Positions 8,430 to 16,435 of a DNA stretch of 64,000 nt are shown here, in pieces. The DNA lies in assembly GCF_018324205.1 (NCBI RefSeq), contig NZ_AP023356.1:2187501-2251500 (forward strand). Reading direction: 5' to 3'. Positions within the stretch are counted from its first letter, which is position 1; each line of letters begins with the position of its first letter. The stretch comes from Actinoplanes ianthinogenes. Lineage in GTDB: Bacteria > Actinomycetota > Actinomycetes > Mycobacteriales > Micromonosporaceae. The notes beneath the pieces were generated by a model. It did not search any database, was not told the DNA's origin, and was given only the letters and a program-made list of their open reading frames with translations. A program made the position numbers and the translations under genes.

Positions 8430-9371
8430 TCAGCCGCGCCCGAGCGGACGGGACAGATCCGGCCGGGCGTCGAGCCGTACCGTCGTACGGTCAAGGTCTT
8501 GTGGTCCTGGCATGCGACTGCCCGGCAGGCTCACCGCGGCCGCGCCCCAGGCGAGTCCCTCGACGAGCGCGGCCTCGCCGCGCGCGCCGGCCGCGAGGAA
8601 CCCGGCCAGCAGCGCGTCCCCCGCGCCCACGGTGCTGCGCGGCACGGTCACCGGCGACGTCCCGGCCAGCACGCCGGACTCCTCGACCAGGACCGCGCCG
8701 TCCGCGCCGAGGCTGGCCAGCACCGTCCCGGCGCCGGCCGCGCGCAGCCGGGCGCAGGCCTCGACGACGTCGCCCAGGGTGCTCAGCTCGCGGCCGACCG
8801 CCTCGGCCAGCTCCTCCCGATTCGGCTTGACCAGGGTGGCACCGGCGTCGACCCCGGCGAGCAGGGCGGGGCCGCTGGAGTCGACGGCCAGCCGGGCACC
8901 GGCCGCGACCAGCCGCTCGCAGAGTGCCGCGAAGGCCGGGACGGACGGCCCGGGCGGCAGGCTGCCGCAGATCACCACCCAGTCGCTCGACCGGGCGGCG
9001 GTCAGCACCGCGTCGCTGACCTCGGCGAACTCGGCGGCCGAGAGCACCGGCCCGGCCTCGTTGATCTTCGTGACCGTGCCGTCCGGCTCGGCCAGGGTGA
9101 TGTTGGAACGGGTCCGCCCGACGATCGGGACGGCCAGCATGTCGACGCCCTCCCCCTTGAGGAGGTCGACCAGCTGCTCGCCCTCGGCGCCGCCGGCCGG
9201 CACCACCGCGGTCGACTTGAGGCCGTTGGCGAGCAGCGCCCGGGAGACGTTGACCCCCTTGCCGCCCGGATCGATGTGCGACCCGACGGCCCGCAGCACC
9301 TCGCCGCGGACCAGCGCGTCGACCTCCAGGGCGCGATCGACGCTGGGGTTGAGCGTGACGGTGAGGATCAT
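8430..9371 (-). CDS. fruK: 1-phosphofructokinase (PfkB family)
   Basis: PfkB-fold sugar kinase, 313 residues, that converts fructose 1-phosphate to fructose 1,6-bisphosphate. It has the N-terminal family start TVTLNPSVDRAL, the substrate motif GGKGVNVSRAL and the catalytic anion-hole motif STVGAGDALLAG near 250. The fructose-1-phosphate assignment rests on overall FruK resemblance and on the neighbours; tagatose-6-phosphate kinase is the main alternative. It overlaps the upstream DeoR regulator by 4 bases. Its presence next to a mannitol-type EII is unusual. Confidence 0.9.
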   Translation of the reverse strand: MILTVTLNPSVDRALEVDALVRGEVLRAVGSHIDPGGKGVNVSRALLANGLKSTAVVPAGGAEGEQLVDLLKGEGVDMLAVPIVGRTRSNITLAEPDGTVTKINEAGPVLSAAEFAEVSDAVLTAARSSDWVVICGSLPPGPSVPAFAALCERLVAAGARLAVDSSGPALLAGVDAGATLVKPNREELAEAVGRELSTLGDVVEACARLRAAGAGTVLASLGADGAVLVEESGVLAGTSPVTVPRSTVGAGDALLAGFLAAGARGEAALVEGLAWGAAAVSLPGSRMPGPQDLDRTTVRLDARPDLSRPLGRG

Positions 9372-10129
9372 GCCTGGACCAGCCGCACGCCGGTGGACTC
9401 GACCTCGGCGGCCAGCTCGTGGTCCAGCCCGTTGTCGGTGATCAGCAGGTCCAGCTCGGCGACGCCGCCGAACCGGGCCAGATAGTCGTTACCGATCTTG
9501 GTGTGGTCGGCGAGCAGCACCACCCGGCGGGCGGCGGCGATCATCGCCCGCTTGACCGCGGCCTCCGCCGGGTCGGGGGTGGTCATGCCCCGCTCGACGG
9601 TGCAGCCGTTGGTGCCCATGAAGGCCACGTCGACGTACATCTCGGACAGTGGCCGCAGCGCCCAGTCGTCCACCGTGGCCAGCGTCTTGCCGCGGACCCG
9701 GCCGCCGAGCAGCAGCACCGTCAGGTTCGGCTTGATGCCCAGCATCGCGGCCAGCACCGGGGAGTTGACCACCACGGTGAGCTCCCGGTCGGCGGGCAGC
9801 AACTGGGCCAGCCGGGCGGTCGTCGTCCCGGCGTCCAGGATGATCGCGCCCTCGTCCGGGACCTCGGCCAACGCGGCCTTGGCGATCCGCTCCTTCTCGC
9901 TGATCAGCACGGCGTCGCGGGTGGCCAGGGCGGGCTCGAAGCCGAGCCGCTCGACCGGGATCGCTCCACCGTGCACCCGGCGCAGCACCCCGGCCCGCTC
10001 CAGGACCGTGAGGTCGCGCCGGATCGTCTCGGCGGTGACCGCGAAGCTGTCCGCCAGCGTGACCACGTCGACCCGGCCCTCGGCGCGGGCGCGCCGCACG
10101 ATCTCCTGCTGCCGCTCCTCCGCGTACAT
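9368..10129 (-). CDS. DeoR-family transcriptional regulator of the PTS operon
   Basis: A 253-residue DeoR/GlpR-type repressor: N-terminal winged helix-turn-helix (about 5-58, with DSFAVTAETIRRDL) and a C-terminal sugar-phosphate sensor domain containing GTNGC and DHTKIG. As first gene of the operon it is expected to repress its own unit and respond to a phosphosugar such as fructose 1-phosphate. The ATG at 10129 has GGTGAG 4 bases upstream. CAAA-rich direct repeats just upstream are a likely operator. It resembles FruR of actinobacterial fructose operons. Confidence 0.88.
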   Translation of the reverse strand: MYAEERQQEIVRRARAEGRVDVVTLADSFAVTAETIRRDLTVLERAGVLRRVHGGAIPVERLGFEPALATRDAVLISEKERIAKAALAEVPDEGAIILDAGTTTARLAQLLPADRELTVVVNSPVLAAMLGIKPNLTVLLLGGRVRGKTLATVDDWALRPLSEMYVDVAFMGTNGCTVERGMTTPDPAEAAVKRAMIAAARRVVLLADHTKIGNDYLARFGGVAELDLLITDNGLDHELAAEVESTGVRLVQA

Positions 10130-10146
10130 CGCTCACCGTCCAGCCG

Positions 10147-10170
10147 TTGATTTTGCTTTGTCTTTGTTTA
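10147..10170 (-). promoter_or_regulatory. CAAA-repeat operator upstream of the DeoR regulator
   Basis: On the minus strand this reads TAAACAAAGACAAAGCAAAA followed by TCAA, four CAAA-like units spaced about 6 bases, 18-41 bases before the start codon. DeoR/GlpR/FruR proteins often bind such A-rich direct repeats. A TTGACA hexamer lies upstream (10201-10196), but no matching -10 is obvious. Confidence 0.5.
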
Positions 10171-10366
10171 CGCCCGCTTCTGCCCGAGCGCAATATGTCA
10201 AAGAGATTTCGGTCTCCTTACCGGCGAGATTCTTGTCGACAAATGCGGTGTATTACGTGAAACGGGCGCACCCGACGTAGCGATCTAGAGGATCATGAAT
10301 GCCTGGTTGTGTTGGTTTTTGCCTGGCCGATGGGGTGCGCGCGTGGGTTCCGGGCACACCCGGGGG

Positions 10367-11272
10367 TCACTCGGCGGCGAGGCCGGTCACGGTCTCCCGG
10401 ACCCGGTCGCGCAGCCAGCGGTGCGCGCCGTCGGCCTCGTAACGCCGGTGCCAGGCCATCGCGATCTCCTTGGCCGGCAGCGCGACCGGCGGGTCGAGCG
10501 CGACCAGGCCGAGCGCCTCGATGGCGTGCCGGCCGAGCCGCCACGGCATCAGGCCCACCAGATCCGTCCGGGCGACCACCACCAGGGCGGCGCCGAAGGT
10601 CGGGACGGCGAGCGCGACCTGCCGGGTCAGCCCCAGTTCGGCGAGCGCCTCGTCGATCGGCCCGGTGAGCCTGCCCCGGCGGGACGCGCTGACGTGGACG
10701 GCCGCGGCGTAGCGCTCCGGGGTGAGCGCACCGGTGGCGAGCGGGTGCCCGGCCCGGACGACGGCGGCCATCCGGTCGGTGAACAGCGGCTCGACCACGA
10801 TCTCCGGCGGCGCGTCCACCACCACGCCGATGTCCAGGTCGGCCTGGCCGTCCCGCAGCTGCGCCTCGCCGTCGGCCGCCGGGTCCTCGCCGAGGAAGCG
10901 CAGCGTGACGCCGGGCGCCGCGGCCTGCACCCGGGCCAGCAACTCCGGGCCGAAGGCGACCGCCACGTCGTCGGCGAGCACGGTGAAGACCCGCCGCAGC
11001 GTGGCCGGGTCCGGCGGACCGGGCGGGGTGAAGACCGCCCGGGCCCGCTCGACCAGCGCGTGCACCTCGGTGCGCAGCTCCTGCGCGCGCGGCGTGAGCA
11101 CCATCTGCCGCCCGGAGCGGACCAGCACCGGATCGCCGAGCACCGCCCGGATCCGCCCGAGCGCGCGGCTCGTCGCCGGCTCGGACAGGTGCAGCCGCCG
11201 GGCCGCGCCGCCGACACTGCCCTCCTCCAGCAGCGCGTCCAGGGCGAACAGCAAGTTCAGGTCCAGATTCAT
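10367..11272 (-). CDS. LysR-family transcriptional regulator
   Basis: A 301-residue LysR regulator from the ATG at 11272. The N-terminal winged helix (about 5-65) contains GSVGGAARRLHLSEPATSRA, and a periplasmic-binding-like effector domain follows. It is divergent from an MFS exporter and likely controls it. The 7+1+7 dyad TTGCGTC-C-GACGCAA overlaps its start codon and could be an autoregulatory site. An upstream GTG at 11308 would add 12 residues but would run past this dyad. Confidence 0.88.
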   Translation of the reverse strand: MNLDLNLLFALDALLEEGSVGGAARRLHLSEPATSRALGRIRAVLGDPVLVRSGRQMVLTPRAQELRTEVHALVERARAVFTPPGPPDPATLRRVFTVLADDVAVAFGPELLARVQAAAPGVTLRFLGEDPAADGEAQLRDGQADLDIGVVVDAPPEIVVEPLFTDRMAAVVRAGHPLATGALTPERYAAAVHVSASRRGRLTGPIDEALAELGLTRQVALAVPTFGAALVVVARTDLVGLMPWRLGRHAIEALGLVALDPPVALPAKEIAMAWHRRYEADGAHRWLRDRVRETVTGLAAE

Positions 11273-11286
11273 TGCGTCCGACGCAA
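11272..11286. promoter_or_regulatory. Palindrome at the lysR start codon
   Basis: TTGCGTCCGACGCAA is a perfect 7-1-7 inverted repeat in the lysR/MFS divergent gap. Its place is suited to LysR-type binding and to control of both genes; binding is inference. Confidence 0.5.
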
Positions 11287-11308
11287 CCTTCCGTTGTGAA
11301 GCATGCAT

Positions 11309-11337
11309 TTGACGTTAGATATGGCCGATCCTAGCGT
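11309..11337 (+). promoter_or_regulatory. Promoter of the MFS gene, probably leaderless
   Basis: TTGACG (11309-11314), a 17-base spacer and TAGCGT (11332-11337) form a good vegetative promoter. Transcription would start about 7 bases later, at the ATG at 11345, which has no ribosome-binding site. This supports the 11345 start over the upstream ATGs at 11303 and 11321. Confidence 0.6.
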
Positions 11338-11344
11338 CGCTGCC

Positions 11345-12727
11345 ATGAGACGTGAGAACTCCACGCTGGTCCTGATGTGCCTGACCGTGCTGGTCCTCCA
11401 GTCGCTGGTCGCGGGCATCAACCTGGCCATCCCGCAGCTCGCCGCGAGCGACCTGCACCCCGGTGCGAGCGACCTGGTCTGGATCGTCGACGCCTACGTG
11501 CTGGCCTTCGCCGGGCTGCTGATCCCGGCCGGCGCGCTCGGCGACCGATACGGCCGCAAAGGCGTGCTGCTCGCCGGTCTGGCGCTGTTCGGCGCGGCGA
11601 ACCTGGTCAGCGCCCTCGCGCCGAACGTCGCGGTGCTCCAGGCGGGCCGGGCGATCGGCGGGGTCGCGGCGGCGCTCGCCCAGCCGGCCACCCTGGCCCT
11701 GCTGCTGCACGCCACCCGGCCGGAGCGCCGCCCGCAGGCGATCGCCCTGTGGACCGCTTGCATGGGCTTCGGCGGCATGGTCGGCAACCTGGTGGCCGGC
11801 GCCGTGCTCCAGTGGTTCGACTGGCCGGCGCTGTTCCTGACCTTCGTCCCGGTGGCGGCGCTGCTGGTGGCCGGCGTCGCGCTCTACGTCCCGCGTGCTC
11901 CCCGGCACGACGCCTCGGTCGACCCGATCGGCACGGCGCTGCTCACCGGCGGCCTGTTCGCCGTCCTCCACGGCATCATCGAGGGCCCCGTGCGCGGCTG
12001 GACCGACACCCTGGTGCTGGCCTCCTTCGCCGCCGGGCTGCTCGTGCTGACCGCTTTCGCCGCGCATGCGCTGCGCTCCCGCAAGCCGCTGCTCGACCCC
12101 AGGATCTTCACGATTCCTTCGGTACGCGCGGGCGCGCTCGGTGTCGGCGCCACGTTCTTCGCCCTGTTCGGCCTCTTCTTTGTCAACGCCCAGTTCCTCC
12201 AGGACGTCAAGGGATACTCGACGCTGCTCACCGGCCTGGCCATCGGCCCGCTCGCGATCGGGATGGGTGTCGTCTCGCGCCGGGCGGTGCCGCTGACCCA
12301 GAAATACGGCCCTCGCCCGGTCATCGGGACCGGGCTCGCCGCCATCGTGGCCGGGCTGCTCCTGCTGTCGACCGTGGACGCCGGGACGCCGTACCCGGTC
12401 TACGCGGGCTACCTGCTGCTGATGGCGGCCGGCATGGGACTGTGCGCGCCGGCCCTGACCGGCGGCATCCTGGCCGGGCTGCCGGCCGGCAGCGCCGGGC
12501 TCGGCTCCGGGCTGAACTCGGCCGCCCGTGAGGTGGGTGCGGCCCTCGGTGTCGCGCTGATCGGCACCATCCTCACCGCGCACCACGCGCTGCGCTCCCC
12601 CGCCGACTTCCTGGCCGGCCTGACCGTCGGCTATCGGGTGCTGGCCGCCGTCCTCGCCGTCGCCGCCGTCCTCGTGGTGATCACCTGGCCCGCCCCGGCC
12701 CGCGACCGCGACCCAGTCCCGGCCTAA
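11345..12727 (+). CDS. MFS drug-resistance-type transporter (DHA2 family)
   Basis: Integral membrane exporter of about 460 residues, with around 14 hydrophobic segments as in the EmrB/QacA group. Motif A appears as GALGDRYGRKG after the second segment, and GAGNLVS-like and GGIVGN-like helices follow (here GAANLVSALAP and GFGGMVGN). The substrate cannot be read from sequence. Expression is probably under the divergent LysR regulator. The start is set by the promoter that places the transcript end at this ATG. Confidence 0.88.
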   Translation: MRRENSTLVLMCLTVLVLQSLVAGINLAIPQLAASDLHPGASDLVWIVDAYVLAFAGLLIPAGALGDRYGRKGVLLAGLALFGAANLVSALAPNVAVLQAGRAIGGVAAALAQPATLALLLHATRPERRPQAIALWTACMGFGGMVGNLVAGAVLQWFDWPALFLTFVPVAALLVAGVALYVPRAPRHDASVDPIGTALLTGGLFAVLHGIIEGPVRGWTDTLVLASFAAGLLVLTAFAAHALRSRKPLLDPRIFTIPSVRAGALGVGATFFALFGLFFVNAQFLQDVKGYSTLLTGLAIGPLAIGMGVVSRRAVPLTQKYGPRPVIGTGLAAIVAGLLLLSTVDAGTPYPVYAGYLLLMAAGMGLCAPALTGGILAGLPAGSAGLGSGLNSAAREVGAALGVALIGTILTAHHALRSPADFLAGLTVGYRVLAAVLAVAAVLVVITWPAPARDRDPVPA

Positions 12728-13345
12728 AGCCCCCGCCACCCCGCGTATGCACCCCGGCTGGCCCAGACCGCCCTATCCCGACCTCGGACAGGGCCACCAG
12801 CACCAGCCCGACACCCCCAGCTGGCCCAGACCGCCCTAACCCGGCCTCGGATAGGGCCACCAGCACCAGCCCGACACCCCCAGCTGGCCCAGACCGCCCC
12901 AACCCGACCCCACACAGGACCACCAGCACCAGCCCGACACCCCCAGCTGGCCCAGACCGCCCTATCCCGGCCTCGGATAGGGCCGTGAGCACCAGCCCGA
13001 CAACCCCGGCTGGCCCAGACCGCCCTATCCCGGGCTCGGATAGGGCCGTGAACGCCAGCCCGACAACCTTGGCTGGCCCAGACCGCCCTATCCCGGGCTC
13101 GGATAGGGCCGTGAGCGCCAGCCCGACAACCTTGGCTGGCGCTGCGCGCCGTATCCGGCCGGACAACGGCTGCGAGCGCCGGGCGGGGCTGGGCAGGGCG
13201 GGGTACTGCGGGGGGTGGGATGGGCGGCTCGGGAATCGGGGCCGCCGCTGGCCACCCGCGACCCACGACAGCGGCCGGGCGCCTCCGGCGGGAGGGGGCG
13301 CGGAAATGCGGGTGGGTGGGGCTCAGGGCGTACCGAAAGAGGGTT
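12728..13345. other. Gene-free region between convergent MFS and adk genes
   Basis: 618 bases between two converging genes. Most of it is the 63-bp tandem array (12758-13135); the rest is GC-rich unique sequence ending in the recurrent motif CGTACCGAAA just after the adk stop. Open frames cross the array only because the unit length is a multiple of three, and they read low-complexity peptides in several frames. Confidence 0.75.
12758..13135. repeat. Tandem array of six 63-bp units, each with an internal dyad
   Basis: Six head-to-tail copies of a 63-bp unit beginning CTGGCCCAGACCGCCC. Units 4-6 contain GCCCTATCC and GGATAGGGC, a 9-bp stem around a 7-base loop. Units 1 and 2 keep it with one change and unit 3 is degenerate. 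Units 5 and 6 differ at one position only, while units 1-3 share a different tail, so the array seems to have grown by local duplication. A partial, diverged seventh copy may follow. Confidence 0.9.
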
Positions 13346-14005
13346 TCAGTGGTCCTGGGCGGGGACGTAGGGCGGGAGGCCGAGGGTTTTGCGGATGGCG
13401 GACTGGACCTCGTCGACCGGGGGCCGTCCGTCGACGTCGTGGACGACCTCCTTGCGCTGGAAGAGCTCCAGGACCGGGCGGGTCTTCTCGTGGTAGTCGC
13501 GGAGGCGGGCCTCCAGGGCCTGCGGGGTGTCGTCGGCGCGGGTGACCAGCTCGTGGCCGCAGATGTCGCAGCGGCCCTCCTGCTCCGGGCGGTCGGCGAT
13601 CAGGTTGTAGTCCATGCCGCAGTTCGGGCAGAGGCGGCGGCTCAGGACGCGGCGGCGCACCTCGTCGTCGGGGAGTTCCAGGTGGATGACCGCGTCGAGG
13701 TCGTAGGACTCCATGAAGAACTCGGCCTGCCGGCCGTTGCGCGGGAAGCCGTCGATGACGAAGCCGAAGTTCCAGTCGTGCTCGTCGAGGCGGTCCCGGA
13801 CGACCGACTCGACCAGATCGTCGCCGACCAGGTCGCCGGCCGCCATGATCCGGCGGACCTGGGCGCCCATCTTGGTGTGGTTGCGCACGTGCCAGCGGAA
13901 GATGTCGCCGACGCTGATGTGCACCAGGTCCAGGTCCCGGGCCAGCAGCTGGCCCTGGGTGCCCTTGCCGCTGCCCTGAACTCCCATGATCACGTATTTG
14001 CGCAT
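13346..14005 (-). CDS. adk: Adenylate kinase
   Basis: Adenylate kinase interconverts ATP plus AMP and two ADP. The protein has 219 residues, the P-loop GVQGSGKGT at 8-16, the AMP-site GFPRN motif (IDGFPRNGRQ) and a LID with two CxxC pairs (CPNC and CDIC), the zinc-binding type. The ATG at 14005 has GAGGAGG 7 bases upstream. It stands away from the ribosomal-protein cluster that usually holds actinobacterial adk, so a second adk copy elsewhere is possible. The gene upstream (14026-14598) lies 20 bases away in the same direction. Confidence 0.93.
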   Translation of the reverse strand: MRKYVIMGVQGSGKGTQGQLLARDLDLVHISVGDIFRWHVRNHTKMGAQVRRIMAAGDLVGDDLVESVVRDRLDEHDWNFGFVIDGFPRNGRQAEFFMESYDLDAVIHLELPDDEVRRRVLSRRLCPNCGMDYNLIADRPEQEGRCDICGHELVTRADDTPQALEARLRDYHEKTRPVLELFQRKEVVHDVDGRPPVDEVQSAIRKTLGLPPYVPAQDH

Positions 14006-14025
14006 GTGGACGGCCTCCTCGCCGG

Positions 14026-14598
14026 TCAGCCGGCCGCGCCGACGCGCAGCGGGCCGGGCGCCGGACCGGTCAGGGTGGTGGGGTCGATGCTCCAGGCGCC
14101 GGCCACCCGGAACACGTCGCGCTCGGCCACCAGCACCGTGGACTCGTCGTCCAGCGTGCCAGGCAGGCCCGCCTCGCGCTCGGCCGGACCGGGCTCGCCG
14201 AACCACGAGGTGACCTCGCCGGTCTGCCCCACGTATCCGAAGGCCCGCACAAGATCACCCTCCACCGCGCGCTGCCATCGATGCAACTCGGTTACCCGGT
14301 GGGTCGCGAAATACTGCACCTCGGTGCCGAGCTCCGCGGAGAGCGCCACCACGTCCGGGCCCGGGGAGATCAGCCAGTGACCGGCGGCGAGCACCCAGAG
14401 GGTGTCCCGGGCGCCGGGCAGCGGCGGCGTGACCACCACCCGGTCGCCGGTCAGGTGCGCCAGATCGAGACCGTCGCGCCAGCGGACCGGGCCCAGGTCG
14501 CGCAGGCCGAGAGCGGTCAGGACCGCGCCCTGGTCGCGGCCGGCCACCGCGATCCAGGCCTGCTTGCCGCCGAAACCGGCCATGACGTCCTTTTCCAT
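14026..14598 (-). CDS. Conserved hypothetical protein
   Basis: About 190 residues from the ATG at 14598; an ATG at 14583 is an alternative. It is soluble-looking, rich in Trp, Val and Gly, with short segments such as GFGGKQAWIAVAGRD and a repeated beta-strand pattern, but no known motif. It lies between pemK-like and adk genes on the same strand. The longer open frame upstream to 14775 overlaps the pemK-like coding region and lacks coding character. Confidence 0.7.
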   Translation of the reverse strand: MEKDVMAGFGGKQAWIAVAGRDQGAVLTALGLRDLGPVRWRDGLDLAHLTGDRVVVTPPLPGARDTLWVLAAGHWLISPGPDVVALSAELGTEVQYFATHRVTELHRWQRAVEGDLVRAFGYVGQTGEVTSWFGEPGPAEREAGLPGTLDDESTVLVAERDVFRVAGAWSIDPTTLTGPAPGPLRVGAAG

Positions 14599-14624
14599 GT
14601 CCGCAACGCTAGCCGCTTGTCCGG

Positions 14625-15308
14625 TTATGCCCAGCCGTAATCCCGCTGGAGCGTGGCCGCCACCCGGGTGAACCGGGCCCGGTCCAGGATGGCGCCCTCG
14701 CGGCGGATGCCGTCCTCCTCGACCTCCAGGACCCGGTCCAGGCGGATCCAGCTGGGGCGCTGGGTGCGGTCCCACTCGCCGGCCCCGAGCGCGAGCCAGT
14801 TGCGCTGGCCGTCGCGGTCGCTCTGGCTGGAGAGCATCAGGCCGAGCAGGGTGGCGCCGTCCCGGCCGACGACCAGGACCGGACGGTCCTTCCCCTGGCT
14901 GGGGTCGTCCTCGTAGGGGACCCAGGTCCAGACGATCTCACCCGGGTCGGCGTCGCCGTCGAGGTCGGGGGCGTAGGCGATGGTGCGGGAGCTGTGGTGC
15001 TCGGTGGGGACGTGGCGGGGTGGCCTCGGGCGTGGGACCCGGGACTGCGGAGCGGCCGGCTTGTCCGACACGCGCGGGCGCGAGGGCGCGGCAGGCGCTG
15101 CGGGCGGGGCCGCCGGCTTCCGCGGCGCGCGCGACCGCGGGGGCGCGGACGGCGCGGCGGGTGCGTGCGGCGCGGAGGGTGCCGACGGCTCGGAACGGTG
15201 GGACCGCGCGGCGGGTGCGGACGGCTCGGAACGGTGGGAGCGCGCGGCGGGTCGCGAAGCCGGCTCGCCGAGGATCCGGCGCAGGAGGGATTTCAGCAAT
15301 TCGAGCAC
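14625..15308 (-). CDS. PemK/MazF-like protein with long Ala/Pro-rich N-terminus
   Basis: Residues about 120-227 resemble the PemK/MazF fold: GEIVWTWVPYED, then KDRPVLVVGRDG, the usual start of these RNases or relatives. Residues 15-115 are a low-complexity Ala/Pro/Ser/Arg linker with a 12-residue unit (AARSHRSEPSAP) in tandem twice. Residues 1-14 form a hydrophobic/basic helix. Classical MazF toxins are about 110 residues with an antitoxin gene next to them; no antitoxin-like small gene is seen here. It may therefore be a diverged, non-toxin member. Start is a GTG at 15308, divergent from the agmatinase gene. Confidence 0.75.
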   Translation of the reverse strand: MLELLKSLLRRILGEPASRPAARSHRSEPSAPAARSHRSEPSAPSAPHAPAAPSAPPRSRAPRKPAAPPAAPAAPSRPRVSDKPAAPQSRVPRPRPPRHVPTEHHSSRTIAYAPDLDGDADPGEIVWTWVPYEDDPSQGKDRPVLVVGRDGATLLGLMLSSQSDRDGQRNWLALGAGEWDRTQRPSWIRLDRVLEVEEDGIRREGAILDRARFTRVAATLQRDYGWA

Positions 15309-15333
15309 CGCTGAACCTTACGGCCTCACCCAA

Positions 15334-15364
15334 ACTGTACGGCCATACAGTATGACGATACAGT
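15334..15364. promoter_or_regulatory. TetR-type operator with three TACAGT half-sites
   Basis: ACTGTA-CGGCCA-TACAGT (15334-15351) is a perfect 6-6-6 inverted repeat, and a third TACAGT follows at 15359-15364. It lies in the gap between the pemK-like gene and the agmatinase gene. The nearby TetR regulator is the obvious candidate to bind. TACAGT at 15359 could also serve as a -10 element. Confidence 0.55.
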
Positions 15365-15400
15365 CCCCGGCGACACCGCCAGCCGGGAAGGATGCAGAAC

Positions 15401-16435
15401 ATGACGCGCTATGGACCGATGTTCGGGCCGGACTACACGTTCCTCGGAGTCCCCGACTGCGACTGGCGGGAGCCGTCGACCTATCAGGACGCCGACGTGG
15501 TGATCATCGGCGCCCCGTTCGACGGCGGCACCTCGCACCGCCCCGGCGCCCGGTTCGGCCCGCAGGTCATCCGCGGCACCGACTACCTGGCGCACGACAG
15601 CTCCCGCCCGCACATGGCGATGCGGGTCGACGCGCTCGGCCCGGACCTGACCGTCAAGGACGCCGGCGACCTGGAGGTGTTCAGCGGCGAGATCCAGCGC
15701 AGCTGCGCCACCATCGAGGAGGCCGTCGGCTTCATCGCCAAACACGGCGCGATCCCGCTGATCCTGGGCGGCGACCACACGGTGACCTGGCCGGACGTCG
15801 CCGGCGTCGCGAGCGCGCACACCCCCCAGCGGATCTCGGTGATCCACTTCGACGCGCACGCGGACACCGGCGACATCGAGTTCGGCTCGCTCTACGGCCA
15901 CGGCCAGCCGATGCGCCGGCTGATCGAGTCGGGCGCCGTCCGCGGCGACCGGTTCCTCCAGCTAGGCCTGCGCGGCTACTGGCCCGGCCCGGAGATCCTG
16001 GACTGGATGGCCGACCAGCGGATGAACTCGTTCCACATGAGCGAGATCGTCGAGCGTGGGCTGGACGCGGTGCTGGACAGCGCGTTCGAGATCGCGATGG
16101 ACGGCTGCGACGGCGTCTTCCTCTCGGTCGACATCGACGTCTGCGACCCGGGCCACGCGCCCGGCACCGGCACCCCGGAGCCGGGTGGCTTCACCGCCCG
16201 GCAGCTGCTCGACAGCGTCTCCCGGATCTGCCACGAGCTGCCGGTGGTCGGGATGGACATCGTCGAGGTGTCGCCGCCGTTCGACCACGCCGAGATCACC
16301 GCGATGCTGGGCAACCGGGTGGTCCTGGAGGCGCTCTCCGGGATGGCGCGGCGGCGCAAGGACGGCGACGGCCCGCGCTGGAAGCGGTCGACGCCGCTGC
16401 TAGAGGGCCGGGGAACGACCCAGCAGCCGGGCTAA
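15401..16435 (+). CDS. speB: Agmatinase/ureohydrolase family enzyme
   Basis: Ureohydrolase of the arginase/agmatinase family, 344 residues. Manganese ligands are visible in GGDHT, in HFDAHADT and in SVDIDVCDPGHAPGTGTPE. Agmatinase splits agmatine to putrescine and urea, but close relatives use guanidinobutyrate, guanidinopropionate or formiminoglutamate, so the exact substrate is open. The ATG at 15401 has AAGGA 8 bases upstream; the in-frame ATG at 15392 has none. Its 3' end overlaps the convergent tetR gene by 36 bases. A TetR-like dyad precedes it. Confidence 0.88.
   Translation: MTRYGPMFGPDYTFLGVPDCDWREPSTYQDADVVIIGAPFDGGTSHRPGARFGPQVIRGTDYLAHDSSRPHMAMRVDALGPDLTVKDAGDLEVFSGEIQRSCATIEEAVGFIAKHGAIPLILGGDHTVTWPDVAGVASAHTPQRISVIHFDAHADTGDIEFGSLYGHGQPMRRLIESGAVRGDRFLQLGLRGYWPGPEILDWMADQRMNSFHMSEIVERGLDAVLDSAFEIAMDGCDGVFLSVDIDVCDPGHAPGTGTPEPGGFTARQLLDSVSRICHELPVVGMDIVEVSPPFDHAEITAMLGNRVVLEALSGMARRRKDGDGPRWKRSTPLLEGRGTTQQPG

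Noticed and set aside
12758..13135. 63-bp array as a CRISPR
   Set aside because: There are no unique spacers; whole units repeat directly, and no cas genes are near.
12681..13266. Open frames through the 63-bp array that read 21-residue repeats
   Set aside because: They exist in several frames on both strands because the unit is a multiple of three and lacks stop codons. There is no fitting start or family.
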